Of a stretch of 64,000 bases of DNA, positions 32,981-42,792 are shown in pieces. Under the pieces are notes generated by a model. That model saw only the letters and a list, made by a program, of their open reading frames with translations. It had not been told where the DNA came from and made no database searches. Every line of letters begins with the position of its first letter. The first letter of the stretch is position 1. Source of the stretch: Sphaerosporella brunnea (taxonomy: Eukaryota > Ascomycota > Pezizomycetes > Pezizales > Pyronemataceae); NCBI GenBank assembly GCA_008704415.1, contig VXIS01000072.1, forward strand, positions 1 to 64,000, given 5' to 3'. Made by a program: the position numbers and the translations under genes.

Positions 32981-33261
32981 TGTCACGGCTCAAGGTTAAG
33001 GGGTGGCTCGGCGCTAGGGTTAGGGTGTCACGTGACGCGCGGTCACGTGACGGGAAAGCATAAATGGCGAGGTTTCACTTGTTTTTGTTTCTTTTCATTT
33101 TTTCTTCTTTACAGAACGTCTTGTATACTAGCGAACCTAGTAACCTTGAACCACCTTGTCTTGTCTCGTCTTCTTCTGCCTCTTGTCCTTGTCCTCCTGC
33201 CTCCGGTCCTTGCCTCGAAAGCTACGTACCTTGGACGTTTCCTCGCGCCTGTCCCGTTACA
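32981..33261 (+). repeat. 3' LTR of the Ty3 chromovirus
   Basis: Same length as the 5' LTR with 5 differences: one at position 7, two in the pyrimidine stretch, two further on. It is preceded by the purine-rich GGAGGGGGATAC (about 32969-32980), a good polypurine tract for plus-strand priming, and followed by GTGAA. Confidence 0.92.
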
Positions 33262-34390
33262 GTGAAGGTATCTCGGAAGGTGCTTGACGGCTCTCCAGTG
33301 CTCCATTGATGGATTGCTTGCGTATCTTGCAACGATTCCCACTGTGTATGTGACCTTCGGCGTGCTACTTAGAGCCGCATGTAAAAGGATGCTGATTGCC
33401 TGCCGATCCATACCCTGATTGCATGCTGCTTGTTGCTTGAGTTGTGGGTGAGGCTTCCTGTTGCTCTGCATTGGAAGCATCTTCCTCACGCTGTCCTCCA
33501 TGACAAATCTGGCTAGACCCTTCATTATGTATGCTGCCTGCGATATCCATATCTGACGCTTGAAGTGATCCTTCTGAATCACCAATCCGACGTAGGTGAA
33601 TGTTGGCTGCTGTATCACTCCCCCTTTCACTGTGGATTAGTTCCCTGAATTTCTGGCAAAGTAGTCCCAGTTGGTACTGCGGCGCTGAAATCAATATGTC
33701 ATCAACGTAGAGGTTTCAAAACGTGCTGTTTTTGTAGTAGAATCCTGGAGCTGAGATGGATGCCTTGAGGCATAGTCCACTCTGCTTCAGTCCAAGGACG
33801 CACCTTTTCAGTAGAACTACTGGGGGTGCTCTTGTCAACAGATTATCCGTCCATTCTGCATTCGGAACTTCAGATACAACTCTTGGTTCAGTGTCGCACC
33901 CAGATAGGATGTTGGTATGTCCAATACGGCCACTTCCAAATCTTGCATGGATGTCAAAGTGAGGGTCACACGTATGCTTTCCGCGTCGATAACTGGAGAC
34001 GTGATTTCGTCGTAATCATGAGGGGTCTGCAGGAAACCAGTCGCACTTTGTATATTCAGATGGTCCCGTCAGGCTTATCCTTCACTATCATCACCCCTCA
34101 CGCGTCAACAATGCGTTTTCCAGGAGGTGCCGTATCCATGTATGTATAGACGTCATGCAAATTCAATGATTTCTGGGCTGAATCTAACACGGATATCCAC
34201 TCATCTGCATCCGGCGCGTCCAGAGCCTCATGGTAGGTCTTCGGTCCTGCTGTCGCAAGAAGGACGTCATTGTAGATTGTCCGTATGGATTCATCATGCT
34301 CCTGCTGTTGAGACCTACGCGCATCTCCTCTTGTCCGCCCACCATACAGCTTTACCAGAAGACCGTTGACCTCAACTTCAGTTCAGAGTC
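33262..34390 (-). pseudogene. Ty1/copia relic, reverse transcriptase part
   Basis: Minus-strand fragments follow RVT_2 order: ALDAPDADEWISVLDSAQKS, then YTYMDTAPPGKRIV, VKDKPDGTI-IYKVRLVSC, NLYVDDILIS (the YVDD box, about 33690-33712), and finally YTVGIVARYASNPSMEHW and AVKHLPRYL at the Ty3 junction. Several frameshifts and stops interrupt it. Together with 27141-27734 it forms one copia element on the minus strand split by the Ty3 insertion. LTRs and the integrase were not identified. Confidence 0.82.
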
Positions 34391-34529
34391 TGGAGTTGCG
34401 AGCTAATGATGCATTTTTATCCGGCGCTGGAGATGCAACCAATTCTACCGGAATCCCATTTACGATGTGATCACCTCCTGGAGAATTGTGCTGCTGCTTC
34501 TCGCGGCTTCTGACAGTAGGTGTAGCTAG

Positions 34530-35044
34530 TGTAACGGAGAGCGTCGGGGACAGACTGGAGGGGCCCAAGGTACTCGCGTACAGAGGGTTATTGGACAGGT
34601 TCAAGAACGAGAGCAGGGACGAGATCCGGAGGCAGGACGAGAGGCGCGACGCGCAGGGTCAGGATTCAGATTGGAACGAAGGTACTCAGATTGACATACA
34701 AAGGTTCAGTAAAGAGGAAAGGAAAACAACAACAAAGCGGAAGCGAAGGCCCCCTTATAGCAATCACGTGACTGCGGTGCGCCGCGCCACGTGGTAGCCG
34801 AACATAACCTCGGCTCGGAGCCACCCCACCGAGCCTCCCTACAGAGCCTCATCACGACACCACAAACAACAACCCCCACTTCCGAACCTCACCACGTGAC
34901 AACCATCCACGGGGGCAAAGATCTGAGAACAGCAAATGAATCAGCATCCTTTGAAGTCTTAGATCTGAGAGTTCTAGCCGATTCCATCAAGAGTAAAAGC
35001 CGGTAGCTTAGTCGGAAAACTCCATCCAAACTCACGCCGTGACA
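34530..35044 (-). mobile_element. Solo LTR, LTR family 2, reverse orientation
   Basis: A 515-bp LTR reading TGTCACGGC...CGTTACA on the minus strand, flanked by a perfect 5-bp duplication GCTAG (34525-34529 and 35045-35049). It is closely similar to the LTR at 16026-16536. No internal sequence remains, so recombination between two LTRs probably removed it. It contains CACGTGAC and CACGTG sites and the ACTGAACCT start motif. Confidence 0.9.
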
Positions 35045-35394
35045 GCTAGCCTGCTGATATCAGGTGTAGCCGCTAGCTCTTCTTGTTCTTGCTGATGCTG
35101 ATGGGGTTGCTCGGTATAGTAGTCGTCAGAGAATCCAGTGAGGAGGACATGGTCCCACTCTAAAACGAGGCGGCGAAGTTTGCATTCGCATGAGAGGTGT
35201 TTCTGTTCAAGCAGCCCGTTGCTGGTGGCTCTTGTTCTACCTCTCCCACCGTCGCGTCCACCACCGCCCCATCTCGCTACTCCATCGGACCGTGGGTTCC
35301 TTGTGGAACTATTTGCACGGGGATCAAGAGCTTGTGTCAGGTCGCTGTTGATGAAGAGCACTTGCGCTACATAAGGTACGAGTGCACACCCGTA
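35045..35394 (-). other. Possible upstream part of the copia relic or unassigned sequence
   Basis: A minus-strand frame (start near 35406) runs 124 residues with Arg/Gly-rich and Gln/Glu-rich stretches. It abuts the target-site duplication of the solo LTR, and the copia RT lies on the other side, so it could be the linker before RT. No domain confirms this. Confidence 0.25.
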
Positions 35395-35485
35395 TGGTGA
35401 CCACACGGTGTGAAGTCATTGGTACAGCGCCACTTAATGTGAAGTCATATGTACATTGCAGTTAGGGCGTACGTGTGTGAGACAC
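35395..35485 (+). repeat. Repeat B, left fragment
   Basis: GACCACACGGTGTGAAGTC...GTACAGCGCCACTTAATGT...GCAGTTAGGGCGTACGTGTGTGAGACACAGC aligns with the first ~95 bp of the fuller copy at 47485-47780. The rest of the unit reappears at 36605-36740. Confidence 0.7.
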
Positions 35486-36212
35486 AGCACAGTTGCTTTC
35501 ATCCCGCGAAAAAAAAAAGCCAGATCAAATGAAGACTCCGTCATCACGCAAAAAAAAAGCTGTCAGCCACAGTGCAGTTGAAAAAAAAAAAATTGCCAAC
35601 ATCCCAACTCATTCCATTCAACAAAAAACGCCTCATCAATTTTCAAATACCTTGCTGACTACCACATTCCTACACAATCCATTGCACACTGATACCGTGT
35701 CTGGCCTGGACTGTTATTCGGTCTTCACTGGTTGCACAGGACAGAACAACGTACAACTGCCCATGACTAAACACCTCCTCTCGAATGTTGATGCTCAATG
35801 TTTTTCGATAGAAAACTCTGTAACAGAAAGCCCAGAGCGACAGCAGTTTCTGCAGTGCGCAGTTTCATCTACAGACTGACTCGGAAGGGGTGCAGTACGT
35901 TCCCACTGTTGATCCATAGCCAATGCATCATCCGTGACATCTTTCACATCATGTTCTTGAAACAGTGGCTGATTATCTTATCTGCTCCCACTCCTTGTAG
36001 TGTTCTAACTCTCCGTTGTTGCCTGGGCTGTCGTTCAACTTCCATCTAAAGAACACCATTAGCCTTTATCTTTCTACCCCGCATGAGAATTTAGAGCTAG
36101 CGACTGACAGGACCATGTTGACCATGATACATTTTATAGCGCTTTCCCTGTTTCCAAAAGGAGAACTCTTCAATTTATTGCGGGTGAAAAGGTCGTTGCG
36201 AGGCAGAAGGTA
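35486..36212. other. AT-rich spacer with A-tracts
   Basis: Holds three A-runs of 9-12 nt (about 35509-35518, 35551-35559, 35581-35592). No gene recognised. It separates the two halves of a repeat B copy together with the MITE that follows. Confidence 0.45.
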
Positions 36213-36566
36213 CCGTATTATCCCGGTAATAAGGCAATTTCGCTGGCACCGAAGTATACTGACACAGACCGTTCAGTGGACAGTGAAGCTGTGTGAGAGG
36301 CAGTAGGAAGCGACGTGCTTGGACAGTGCTCGACCAGTGGTGGTCAGTAAAACCTCCAACACTGGGGGGAGATGGAGAGCCTGAGCGCTTGCTCTTACCC
36401 GTCTCCACCTTGTCTCCAGCGTTGACGTCTTTTTGACTTTTCACGTCGCTTCTTTGCACTCCAGCTCGCTTCAAAACACTTCCCATCCAGCTTCACTGTC
36501 CACTGAACGGTCTGTGTCAGTATACTTCGGCGCCAGCGAAATTGCCTTATTACCGGGATAATGCGG
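36213..36566. mobile_element. Mariner-type MITE with 79-bp terminal inverted repeats
   Basis: Left arm 36213-36291 and right arm 36488-36566 are inverted copies that differ at only two positions. The ends are CCGTATTATCCCGG / CCGGGATAATGCGG, flanked by TA on both sides (36211-36212 and 36567-36568), the target duplication of Tc1/mariner/Fot elements. The 196-bp interior has no coding frame. The near-identity of the arms suggests it is fairly young. Confidence 0.85.
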
Positions 36567-36589
36567 TATTTGCGAAGTATTAAAGGGAG

Positions 36590-36930
36590 GAGGTAGTAGG
36601 TTGAAGTAGTAAAGTAAAGAGAGGAGGTAGTGGGTTGGGTCGAGGAGGCGAGACCGTCTCACTTGATAGCCAGCACTCGAACGGCTAAATACAATTCCAT
36701 TCCATTCCACGACCATATAATCTAGCAGTGTGTACAGCAGCGTGGTCGCTCCGCAGTGTCGTCGCTGAAGCTCCACTCCAGAATAGTAGAGCTGGACAGT
36801 CGCTCCGCAGTGTCGTCGCTAAAGCTCCTCCACGGCTCCGCTCCAAAATATAAGGGTTGCACAGTCGCTCCGCAGTGTCGTCGCTAAAGCTCCTCCACGG
36901 CTCCGCTCCACAATATCAGGGTTGCGCCAC
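36590..36930 (+). repeat. Repeat B, right part, with three tandem terminal units
   Basis: AGTAAAGTAAAGAGAGGAGG...GGGTTGGGT, AATTCCATTCCA and the segment GTCGCTCCGCAGTGTCGTCGCT match repeat B. The last segment is tandemly repeated here, starting at 36745, 36799 and 36864 (spacing 54 and 65 bp), ending in CTCCTCCACGGCTCCGCTCC. Other copies have only one. Confidence 0.75.
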
Positions 36931-37284
36931 CGGGTTGAGTTGAGCCTCGGGTAAACGCCACCGGAAAACGCCACACCACTGCTCTATATAGGGATAGATA
37001 GATGTCGTCCCCAGTCTGAAATCCGCGCGCATCGTGACTGTGCATAGATGGAGGAGAATGCCTGGTGCTGCTCGCGGGCATCAATCTGCTCTGCCGGTGC
37101 GTGTGGGTTTCCCAACAACTATCTTCATGTGGAGAAAAGGCGTTGTACAGGTGGTTTTTCGTTCAGCCAATGTATGGAATACACGCAATGCCAGTTTACA
37201 TCTGTTGGAAATCCAAGCTATCGTTCAGCCTGGAGGAGAGTCATCGGTGACCCTTTATTGCCACGCGTTTTATGCCCCAAAGGC

Positions 37285-37796
37285 CATATGATAGATCAAG
37301 TTCGCTCAGGACAGCCTGAATGTGAATCCATTGGCCATGACCTCCATTTTTCCAGCCCCGGCATTGCGACGTCTGATCGGGACAAAAGTTGCTGCCCGCT
37401 GATCAATATTCACCGCCACGGACCTAGAGTGGCTGGAGGATCAAAGGTTGTGCTCCCTTTTGCACGCACCGCTGACCGGTTGCGGGGCTGCGTCGATTGC
37501 TTGTGTACCTGTGGATTGCAAACATACCACGTGGCGCGGGGCGCCGCGATCATGTGGACTATAGAGAGGGGCCTCCGCTTCCGCTTTCTTGTTTGCTTTC
37601 TTCTCCTTTTCTGTTCAATGAACCTTGGTATGTCAATCTGAGTATTTTGGTTCAGATCTGGGCCCGGAATGTTGTGCACCGTACCTCTTGTCACCTCCAA
37701 ACCTCGTCCTGCTCCCTTGTTCCCAAACCTGTCTGTTATCCCTCTGTACCCGAGTATCTTGAGCCACTTCAGTCTGTTCCGACCCTCTCGATTACA
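37285..37796 (+). mobile_element. Diverged solo LTR related to LTR family 2
   Basis: From about 37545 the sequence matches the LTR at 16026-16536 with many substitutions: GCGCCGCGATCATGTGG, GGGGCCTCCGCTTCCGCTTT, AATGAACCTTGGTATGTCAATCTGA, then GTACCCGAGTATCTTGAGCCACTTCAGTCTGTT and the end ATTACA at 37796. The left boundary is an estimate from the LTR length. No target duplication was found. Confidence 0.6.
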
Positions 37797-38399
37797 GATA
37801 TCCGTTGAAGAACAGAAGTAACATTCAGAAATAAAAGGATAAAAAAGCACAACACATAGATATATGGTGCCGAGTTTGCACTACTGGTAGTTGTCTGTGA
37901 TTGGACCGCTGGCGATTGCGAAACGAAATCCACGCCAGCCCTTTTGCAACTGATCCTCGGACGAAAAAAAAAAGTGATACATGGCCGCCCACACACTGCC
38001 GAAACAATGTCTTATTCAGTGATCCCAGAAAAAAAACAGAAAAACCTCATATAATGTTGCACACACCAGCAACAGCTCCCGGACCAAATCCACCCAAGCC
38101 CTTCCTTGTGCCAAATGATCTCAGAAAAACAAAAGATCATAAAAACAAAAAAAAAGTTTGCCCGGGTCCCAAGCGAAATCAAGCACTCATGGCACGGTGC
38201 CTCGGCCCGCATGCCACGATTCGTCGCCCACCACACGTGCAAATTGCCGGCGTGGATCGTTGTCGGCATTCCCCACATCCAGTGACCCCGCTCGCCGGGC
38301 AGCAGGGTCACTACGGCTGGCGCTCCCGGCTGGCCCTCCATTGGCGCTCAATCACGCCTCGTATCGTCCAGCTCAAAGGAGAAACGGAAGTTCAAGCTG

Positions 38400-40080
38400 G
38401 GTGTCGCCGGGCCGCCCGCATTGCCGCCGTGGAGGTAACGCAATGACCACGACCGGTCCGCGCCCTAGCGGTAATTGTCCCCTGGCACCACCTCCCTCCC
38501 GAAAGAGCGCCACCAGAACCGCGGCACAGCGTTCAACGCCACCATGTCCACGGCCCCCGTGGGCAGGTTGTTCGGGCCCCGCAGTCGGACAGGGGTAGTT
38601 GGCGGAAGAGCACGGGGCCCTGGTTGGCTTGCGGAACGGCCTGCGCTCTGGGCGGGATAGCTTGAGCCATGATATCGGCTTTGTGGAGGGATAAGTACGG
38701 AATGTGGTAGTGAGCTGGCTGGGTCGAAAGTACTGAATGTCGGAGTGGGCTGGCTGGTCGACGACGATGCAGATGTAATTGGCAGGGTCGGACAGGGGCA
38801 GCGAGTTGGCCCGGTGGCGCCGATTGGCGGTACAGAACGGAGCCCTGGTTTCCATGCGCAAGGGCCAGCGCTCCGGGCGGGATAACCTGAGCCATAATGC
38901 GATTCCGAGAACGGCTTTGTCGAAGGAGAAGTACTGGATGTGGTAGTGAGCTAGCTGGGTCGCCGACGATGAGGAGCACGGTTCCGTGTGGCCAGAGTAC
39001 GGGTCGGTCGCAGGAGAGGTTTGTGGAGCGCCGCTGGCAGCCGGAAAACGACGCGGGTGCGGAGGTAGCCACCTCGGTACTACTACTGCAGCACCCTCGG
39101 TGGGGGAGTCATTGGTGAAACCTGTCTCCCCCGACTTTGGATTTCTCTCTCTCCAATCAAATCTTGTCTCCCGGCACTTTGAGTGCCACGAAGTCATCCT
39201 CCTTCTTTGCTGTCTGTTTTTTGGGTGCGACCACTTCCTCCTCCGGCTTGGCCGCATTGCCCCTCCTGCGGCCAGTCTCCTTGTCAAGAAGTGCTCGCTT
39301 GTTGCGGAGTGGGATGACCAGCCATTCCTCGTGTGCAGGATCGGCGTGAGTCTGGCCATTTGAGTCCTCAAGGGTAGCACCTTCGGTGCGGATGTCTGCC
39401 GCATCCAGTTCCTGCTCTGCGGTATCGACTCGGGTGTTTGCAGCCGCCAACTGTTGACGTACGGACGGCGATGACGATGCAGTAGAGTCCACGAACGATC
39501 AGAGAAGGTGATATTCAGAAGAAGAAGATGCTCTTCTCCACCAGAACGTTCGGGAAGGTAAACCCTCCCGGCCTCACTGCTCAGCAATCCACGCCGCTCG
39601 CAAGCAGTCTACCCCGCTCCGCTCTACAAGGCCCTCCGGGCCGCAACACCAACACCCTCTCGGCTGCCAGCCCCTTCGCCGCAGCCTTTACCCACTTCGC
39701 ATGGGCGCCCAGCTTCTCATCCACCTTCTTCTTGAGAAGAAGGTGGAGAGAGTGCAGAGCTGGCAGCCCAATGTCCGCAGTCTCAACGCCCAGCTTGTCC
39801 CTACAGAACCAATTGGCCTCAGCGATGATGGCTATATCAAACAAGATGACTCGGTACGTACCCCAGTTCGACAGCCTTCTTCAACCACTCGTCCGTGGTA
39901 ATCGTCTTTGTGGCTAGCAAGCGTTTTACCCGCAAGGGGTTCCACTTGGTGTGGTTGCCCCTGTTGGACAACCACTCCTCGTGGTCGAGGGAGTAGTGTT
40001 CCAGCGCAAGGCGCAGCTTGGGGACTTTTGCGGAGTCAACACCGAGCGCCTCAAGGAGGTCTTTCTATGCAGCGTTTCCC
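38400..40080 (-). pseudogene. Broken unrecognised gene, minus strand
   Basis: Several protein-like stretches lie in different frames. First is KDLLEALGVDSAKVPKLRLA..., with WNPLRVKRLLATKTITTDEWLKKAVELG (about 40080-39860). Then comes, after a one-base frame change, VILFDIAIIAEANWFCRDKLG ending at 39581. A 111-residue piece with heptad-like spacing and a Lys/Glu-rich tail follows (39492-39157). Last are Pro/Ser/Gln-rich repeats at 39072-38533. In the last part a ~200-bp direct duplication (about 38580-38760 and 38790-38970) encodes two copies of an IMAQ-IPP-NQG-VL-RQ motif. I recognise no family. It may be a decayed multi-exon host gene or a transposon accessory gene. Intron-sized gaps were not resolved. 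Confidence 0.4.
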
Positions 40081-40887
40081 ATCTGGTCATCTTAGTAACG
40101 AAATGCGCGCGATGAGATCCTCAGGGATCCACAAAGTTGCAATCAATGCGCAATGCGCTGAAACAGGTGCGATGAAGATGCAGGGGTGCTTACCTTGGGT
40201 TTGTAAATGTTTTTCGTTCGCAAAGGATTCAGGGTGTTTGAGAGATGGAGAGAGGTGGGGGCGGTAAGTGATCCAAATGAGGAAGGGGACGGCCAGCTTT
40301 CCTGGCGACCGCATGGCCGCTCACTGCTCATCAGTGGACATAAGAACCTTACCGCTTGGCATATCTCTTATCTTATCTCATCATCCACTATCTACTGATA
40401 TCCACTATCGAGTGGTCAGGGACTTTGTTATCGAGAATGTCACTCTAGAGGCTTGGGGGGCATTTGTCCTTGAATCGCCGGAACTGTTCTACGTGTGGCT
40501 CTCACTCTGGGAGATATACGCTTTCTATCAACGACCATGATGGTGAACATCAGTGATCTTATCTATATCTGATATCACCGATTTCCCATCTCTCCAAAAT
40601 GTCCACATCGACACTTCCACCCAGCTACCGCACAATGGTAATGCCTTCACCCACGAATCTCATACAACCATACAACCGACCTCCGCGCGTTTCTACCCCA
40701 TGCCTCCATAGTCTGGCTGGTATCCTCGGTGCACACATGCGCGCATCAGGGGTAAAAGGCCTACGCGGTCCCATTTCCAGACCAGTCCCACAGCTCGCGG
40801 CCCAGCTTGTCAGGTCCAGCAGCTGACATGGAGAGCTAAGCCCAGCAGGCTTGTTCTACGTCTGTCTCCCTGAGCGGCCCCGTCGAG
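40081..40887. other. Intergenic, one short plus-strand frame
   Basis: Only a 75-residue plus-strand frame at 40599-40826 (MSTSTLPPSYRTMVMPSPTN) has a plausible start context (AAAATGTCC). TATCT/GATA-like repeats lie just upstream (40360-40400 and 40558-40580). No support for function. Confidence 0.3.
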
Positions 40888-41650
40888 CTAGAGAGGCAAG
40901 CCCTCCAGCTCATCATCTGAGCATTCGTCTTGGTGCGGGGAAGGGAAGGCCTGCTCAGCCATCATCCTTCCATTTTGGTTGATGGTCGTTGCTGTGGACC
41001 CATCCTGTCTGGTGAGTGGCCCGCCGTCCGCGTCCGTCATCACGCGAGTGTGGCCAAGGGCATTCCACGTGTCTGCAGGGCCCGCGTTCCGTAGTAATTC
41101 AGACCAGTGATCTCGTTTTGAGCGGCGTATGGCTGTCTGCAGGGCACGGCCCGCATTGCGCATCGCTTGCTTGGGCGTTCCCTGTCGTCGACAGTGGGAC
41201 CGTTTGACGGCGCCCAAGATGCAGCGCAGCTGGTCTTGTCCGCACTCCACCACCATTTGGACCTCACGCATACACCTAGCGTGCATATTGAGGGCGGTTG
41301 CATGTTGGCGTCTCGCCATTCCATATGGTCAACCCGGGTTGGTCTGTTCGCGACTCAATCCACGTGTGATTGCGGTTTGTGGTGCATGTGGGGCGCGATG
41401 GGTTGGAAGTCGCCTGCTACGGCGAACATTTTTGCGGTCATGATGTCTTCCCAGTCCGCAGAGTGGCAAGGACTTCGACTGGCGACCCCATCTCGTTGTC
41501 CTGGTCTACGTTAATGATCCTGAGTCGTGATCCCAAGGATGTAGACGCAGCGATTACAATTACATCTCCGTCCGCGCTTCCCGTTGGATCCGTGCGGACA
41601 TTGGAGGTGAGCTTGGAATGGATAGGGATTGCAGCTCTGATCCAGCCTAG
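40888..41650 (-). pseudogene. LINE relic: endonuclease end and pre-RT linker
   Basis: Minus-strand translation gives the end of an APE-type endonuclease (RAAIPIHSKLTSNVRTDP, then LRIINVDQDN where the family has LxIINVY). After a frame change comes the linker that precedes RT in Tad/I-like LINEs: ARRQHATALNMHARCMREVQ, AIRRSKRDHWSELLRNAG, TWNALGHTRVMTDADGGPL, ending TTINQNGRMMAEQAFP. It stops where the RT domain should start. It is a different segment from the LINE at 58.4 kb, so the two cannot be compared directly. Confidence 0.6.
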
Positions 41651-41653
41651 GGC

Positions 41654-42133
41654 TCAATGGCCATGGTTTCCTGAACTGCCGGCGTCGTGTCGACTACGGT
41701 CATGGTCACTACTTGCGGGGGCCGTGGATGGGGTGGAGGTGGCGGACGGGTTGGGGGATGACTTTGCCCTCGGATTAAGGGGCATCCCTGGTCGTTGGTG
41801 TACGCCTACCTCCACAGCTGGGGCAGTGGAGGTGATCTTGGGAGTGGGCGAAGATTCCGCCGCGCCGTGTCTTGCACTATATGCATGTAGGGACGTTGCA
41901 TATACGGTCTTCGGTAAGGTGGCCGCTACCGCAGTGTCCACATTTTTTTGTACCGAGACGCCCGCAGACTTCGGCGACATGTTCCCATTCAGAACAGGAG
42001 TTGCAGAAGGAGTCCTCCGACAATTTGACCTATCGTTGCGTTTTGAGTAGGGGTTCGTTGGCCCTGCAACCGCCATGGAAATTTCTAGCCGGTCGTCATC
42101 AATTATGAGATCCTCTGCATTCATGTCCTGCAC
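41654..42133 (-). CDS. Hypothetical disordered protein next to the LINE relic
   Basis: A 159-residue frame, Ser/Pro/Ala-rich with a basic patch (NPYSKRNDRSNCRR). It lies directly upstream of the LINE endonuclease fragment, on the same strand, so it may be part of the LINE's ORF1 or N-terminal region. A 226-residue frame on the opposite strand overlaps it and is probably its shadow. No domain visible. Confidence 0.3.
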   Translation of the reverse strand: MQDMNAEDLIIDDDRLEISMAVAGPTNPYSKRNDRSNCRRTPSATPVLNGNMSPKSAGVSVQKNVDTAVAATLPKTVYATSLHAYSARHGAAESSPTPKITSTAPAVEVGVHQRPGMPLNPRAKSSPNPSATSTPSTAPASSDHDRSRHDAGSSGNHGH

Positions 42134-42250
42134 GGCCTCTCAGTGACATTTTCTATACATTGATTTGCTCTGTATCTATCCCCACCCAGTGCCTCCCAAT
42201 TCCCAATGTTTCGTCCTTCCAGTGTAATAAGCTGATCAATCAGCCACAGC

Positions 42251-42792
42251 CTACACATCTCGTTGCACTTGGTCCCATCGTTTCCTCCCCCTGAAACAAA
42301 AAACATCCTCCATCAGTTTGTACGATGACCTCTTAGGCATCGTATTCAGACACAGTGTCACCAACTTCATGTTATTCAAGGCATGCAACTGCGTCGCTGC
42401 TTTGCGAACGTAGTTTCGGTCATAGATCCCAACCACACGATCCTTGATGCGAACAACAACAAGTGAATGCCAGTTCTGATCGTGTTCCACTGGTGTTGGT
42501 CCGCCTTCCCTTTTGGTTCCCCCGCGGCTCCAGATTCACCATGGATAGAAACACAGTTCCCTGTCCCGCTCTGTGCTGCTTCACTGCTTTCGCTGTCGTA
42601 TCGCAGTGATCGTAGTCGGGGAAACTCGGGGGTGTCTTTCGCGGCGCCTAAATATTCCTGCTTTTGCTTTCCGTCGATGTAGCTCGCCGGCTGTGTGCAA
42701 ATCTTTACACCAGAAGCGGTCTGCGCTTGAATGTATGCCAGCAGGGTCATCCCCGTCTGCGTCTTCGTTCTTGTATCGAAGCGGGTATTCAA
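42251..42792 (-). pseudogene. Unrecognised frameshifted coding relic
   Basis: A 138-residue frame from 42792 (MNTRFDTRTKTQTGMTLLAY) shifts at about 42490 into a second frame: HSLVVVRIKDRVVGIYDRNY and TMPKRSSYKLMEDVFCFRGR. The second part has alternating hydrophobic strands like a folded domain. I do not recognise the family. Confidence 0.3.

Larger units (their letters stand above)
27735..33261 (+). mobile_element. Ty3 chromovirus (LTR retrotransposon), nearly intact
   Basis: A 5527-bp element: LTR, self-priming site, gag, pol (protease, RT, RNase H, integrase, chromodomain), LTR. The two 281-bp LTRs begin TGTCAC and end TTACA, and differ at only 5 aligned positions (about 98.2% identical), so insertion is fairly recent. 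The flanks are a perfect GTGAA duplication (27730-27734 and 33262-33266). The domain order RT-RNase H-integrase places it in Ty3/Metaviridae-type elements, and the C-terminal chromodomain in the chromoviruses, which are known to target heterochromatin. One nonsense codon in pol is the only coding lesion I see, so an autonomous relative is probably present in the genome. Confidence 0.93.

Noticed and set aside
38373..39587. 404-residue minus-strand open frame as a single gene
   Set aside because: The more protein-like stretches switch frame along it, and its own translation is Arg/Pro/Ser-rich with no order. It is probably an out-of-frame reading of a broken gene.
41370..42050. 226-residue plus-strand open frame
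   Set aside because: It lies antisense to the LINE endonuclease relic and the adjacent disordered frame and has no domain features.
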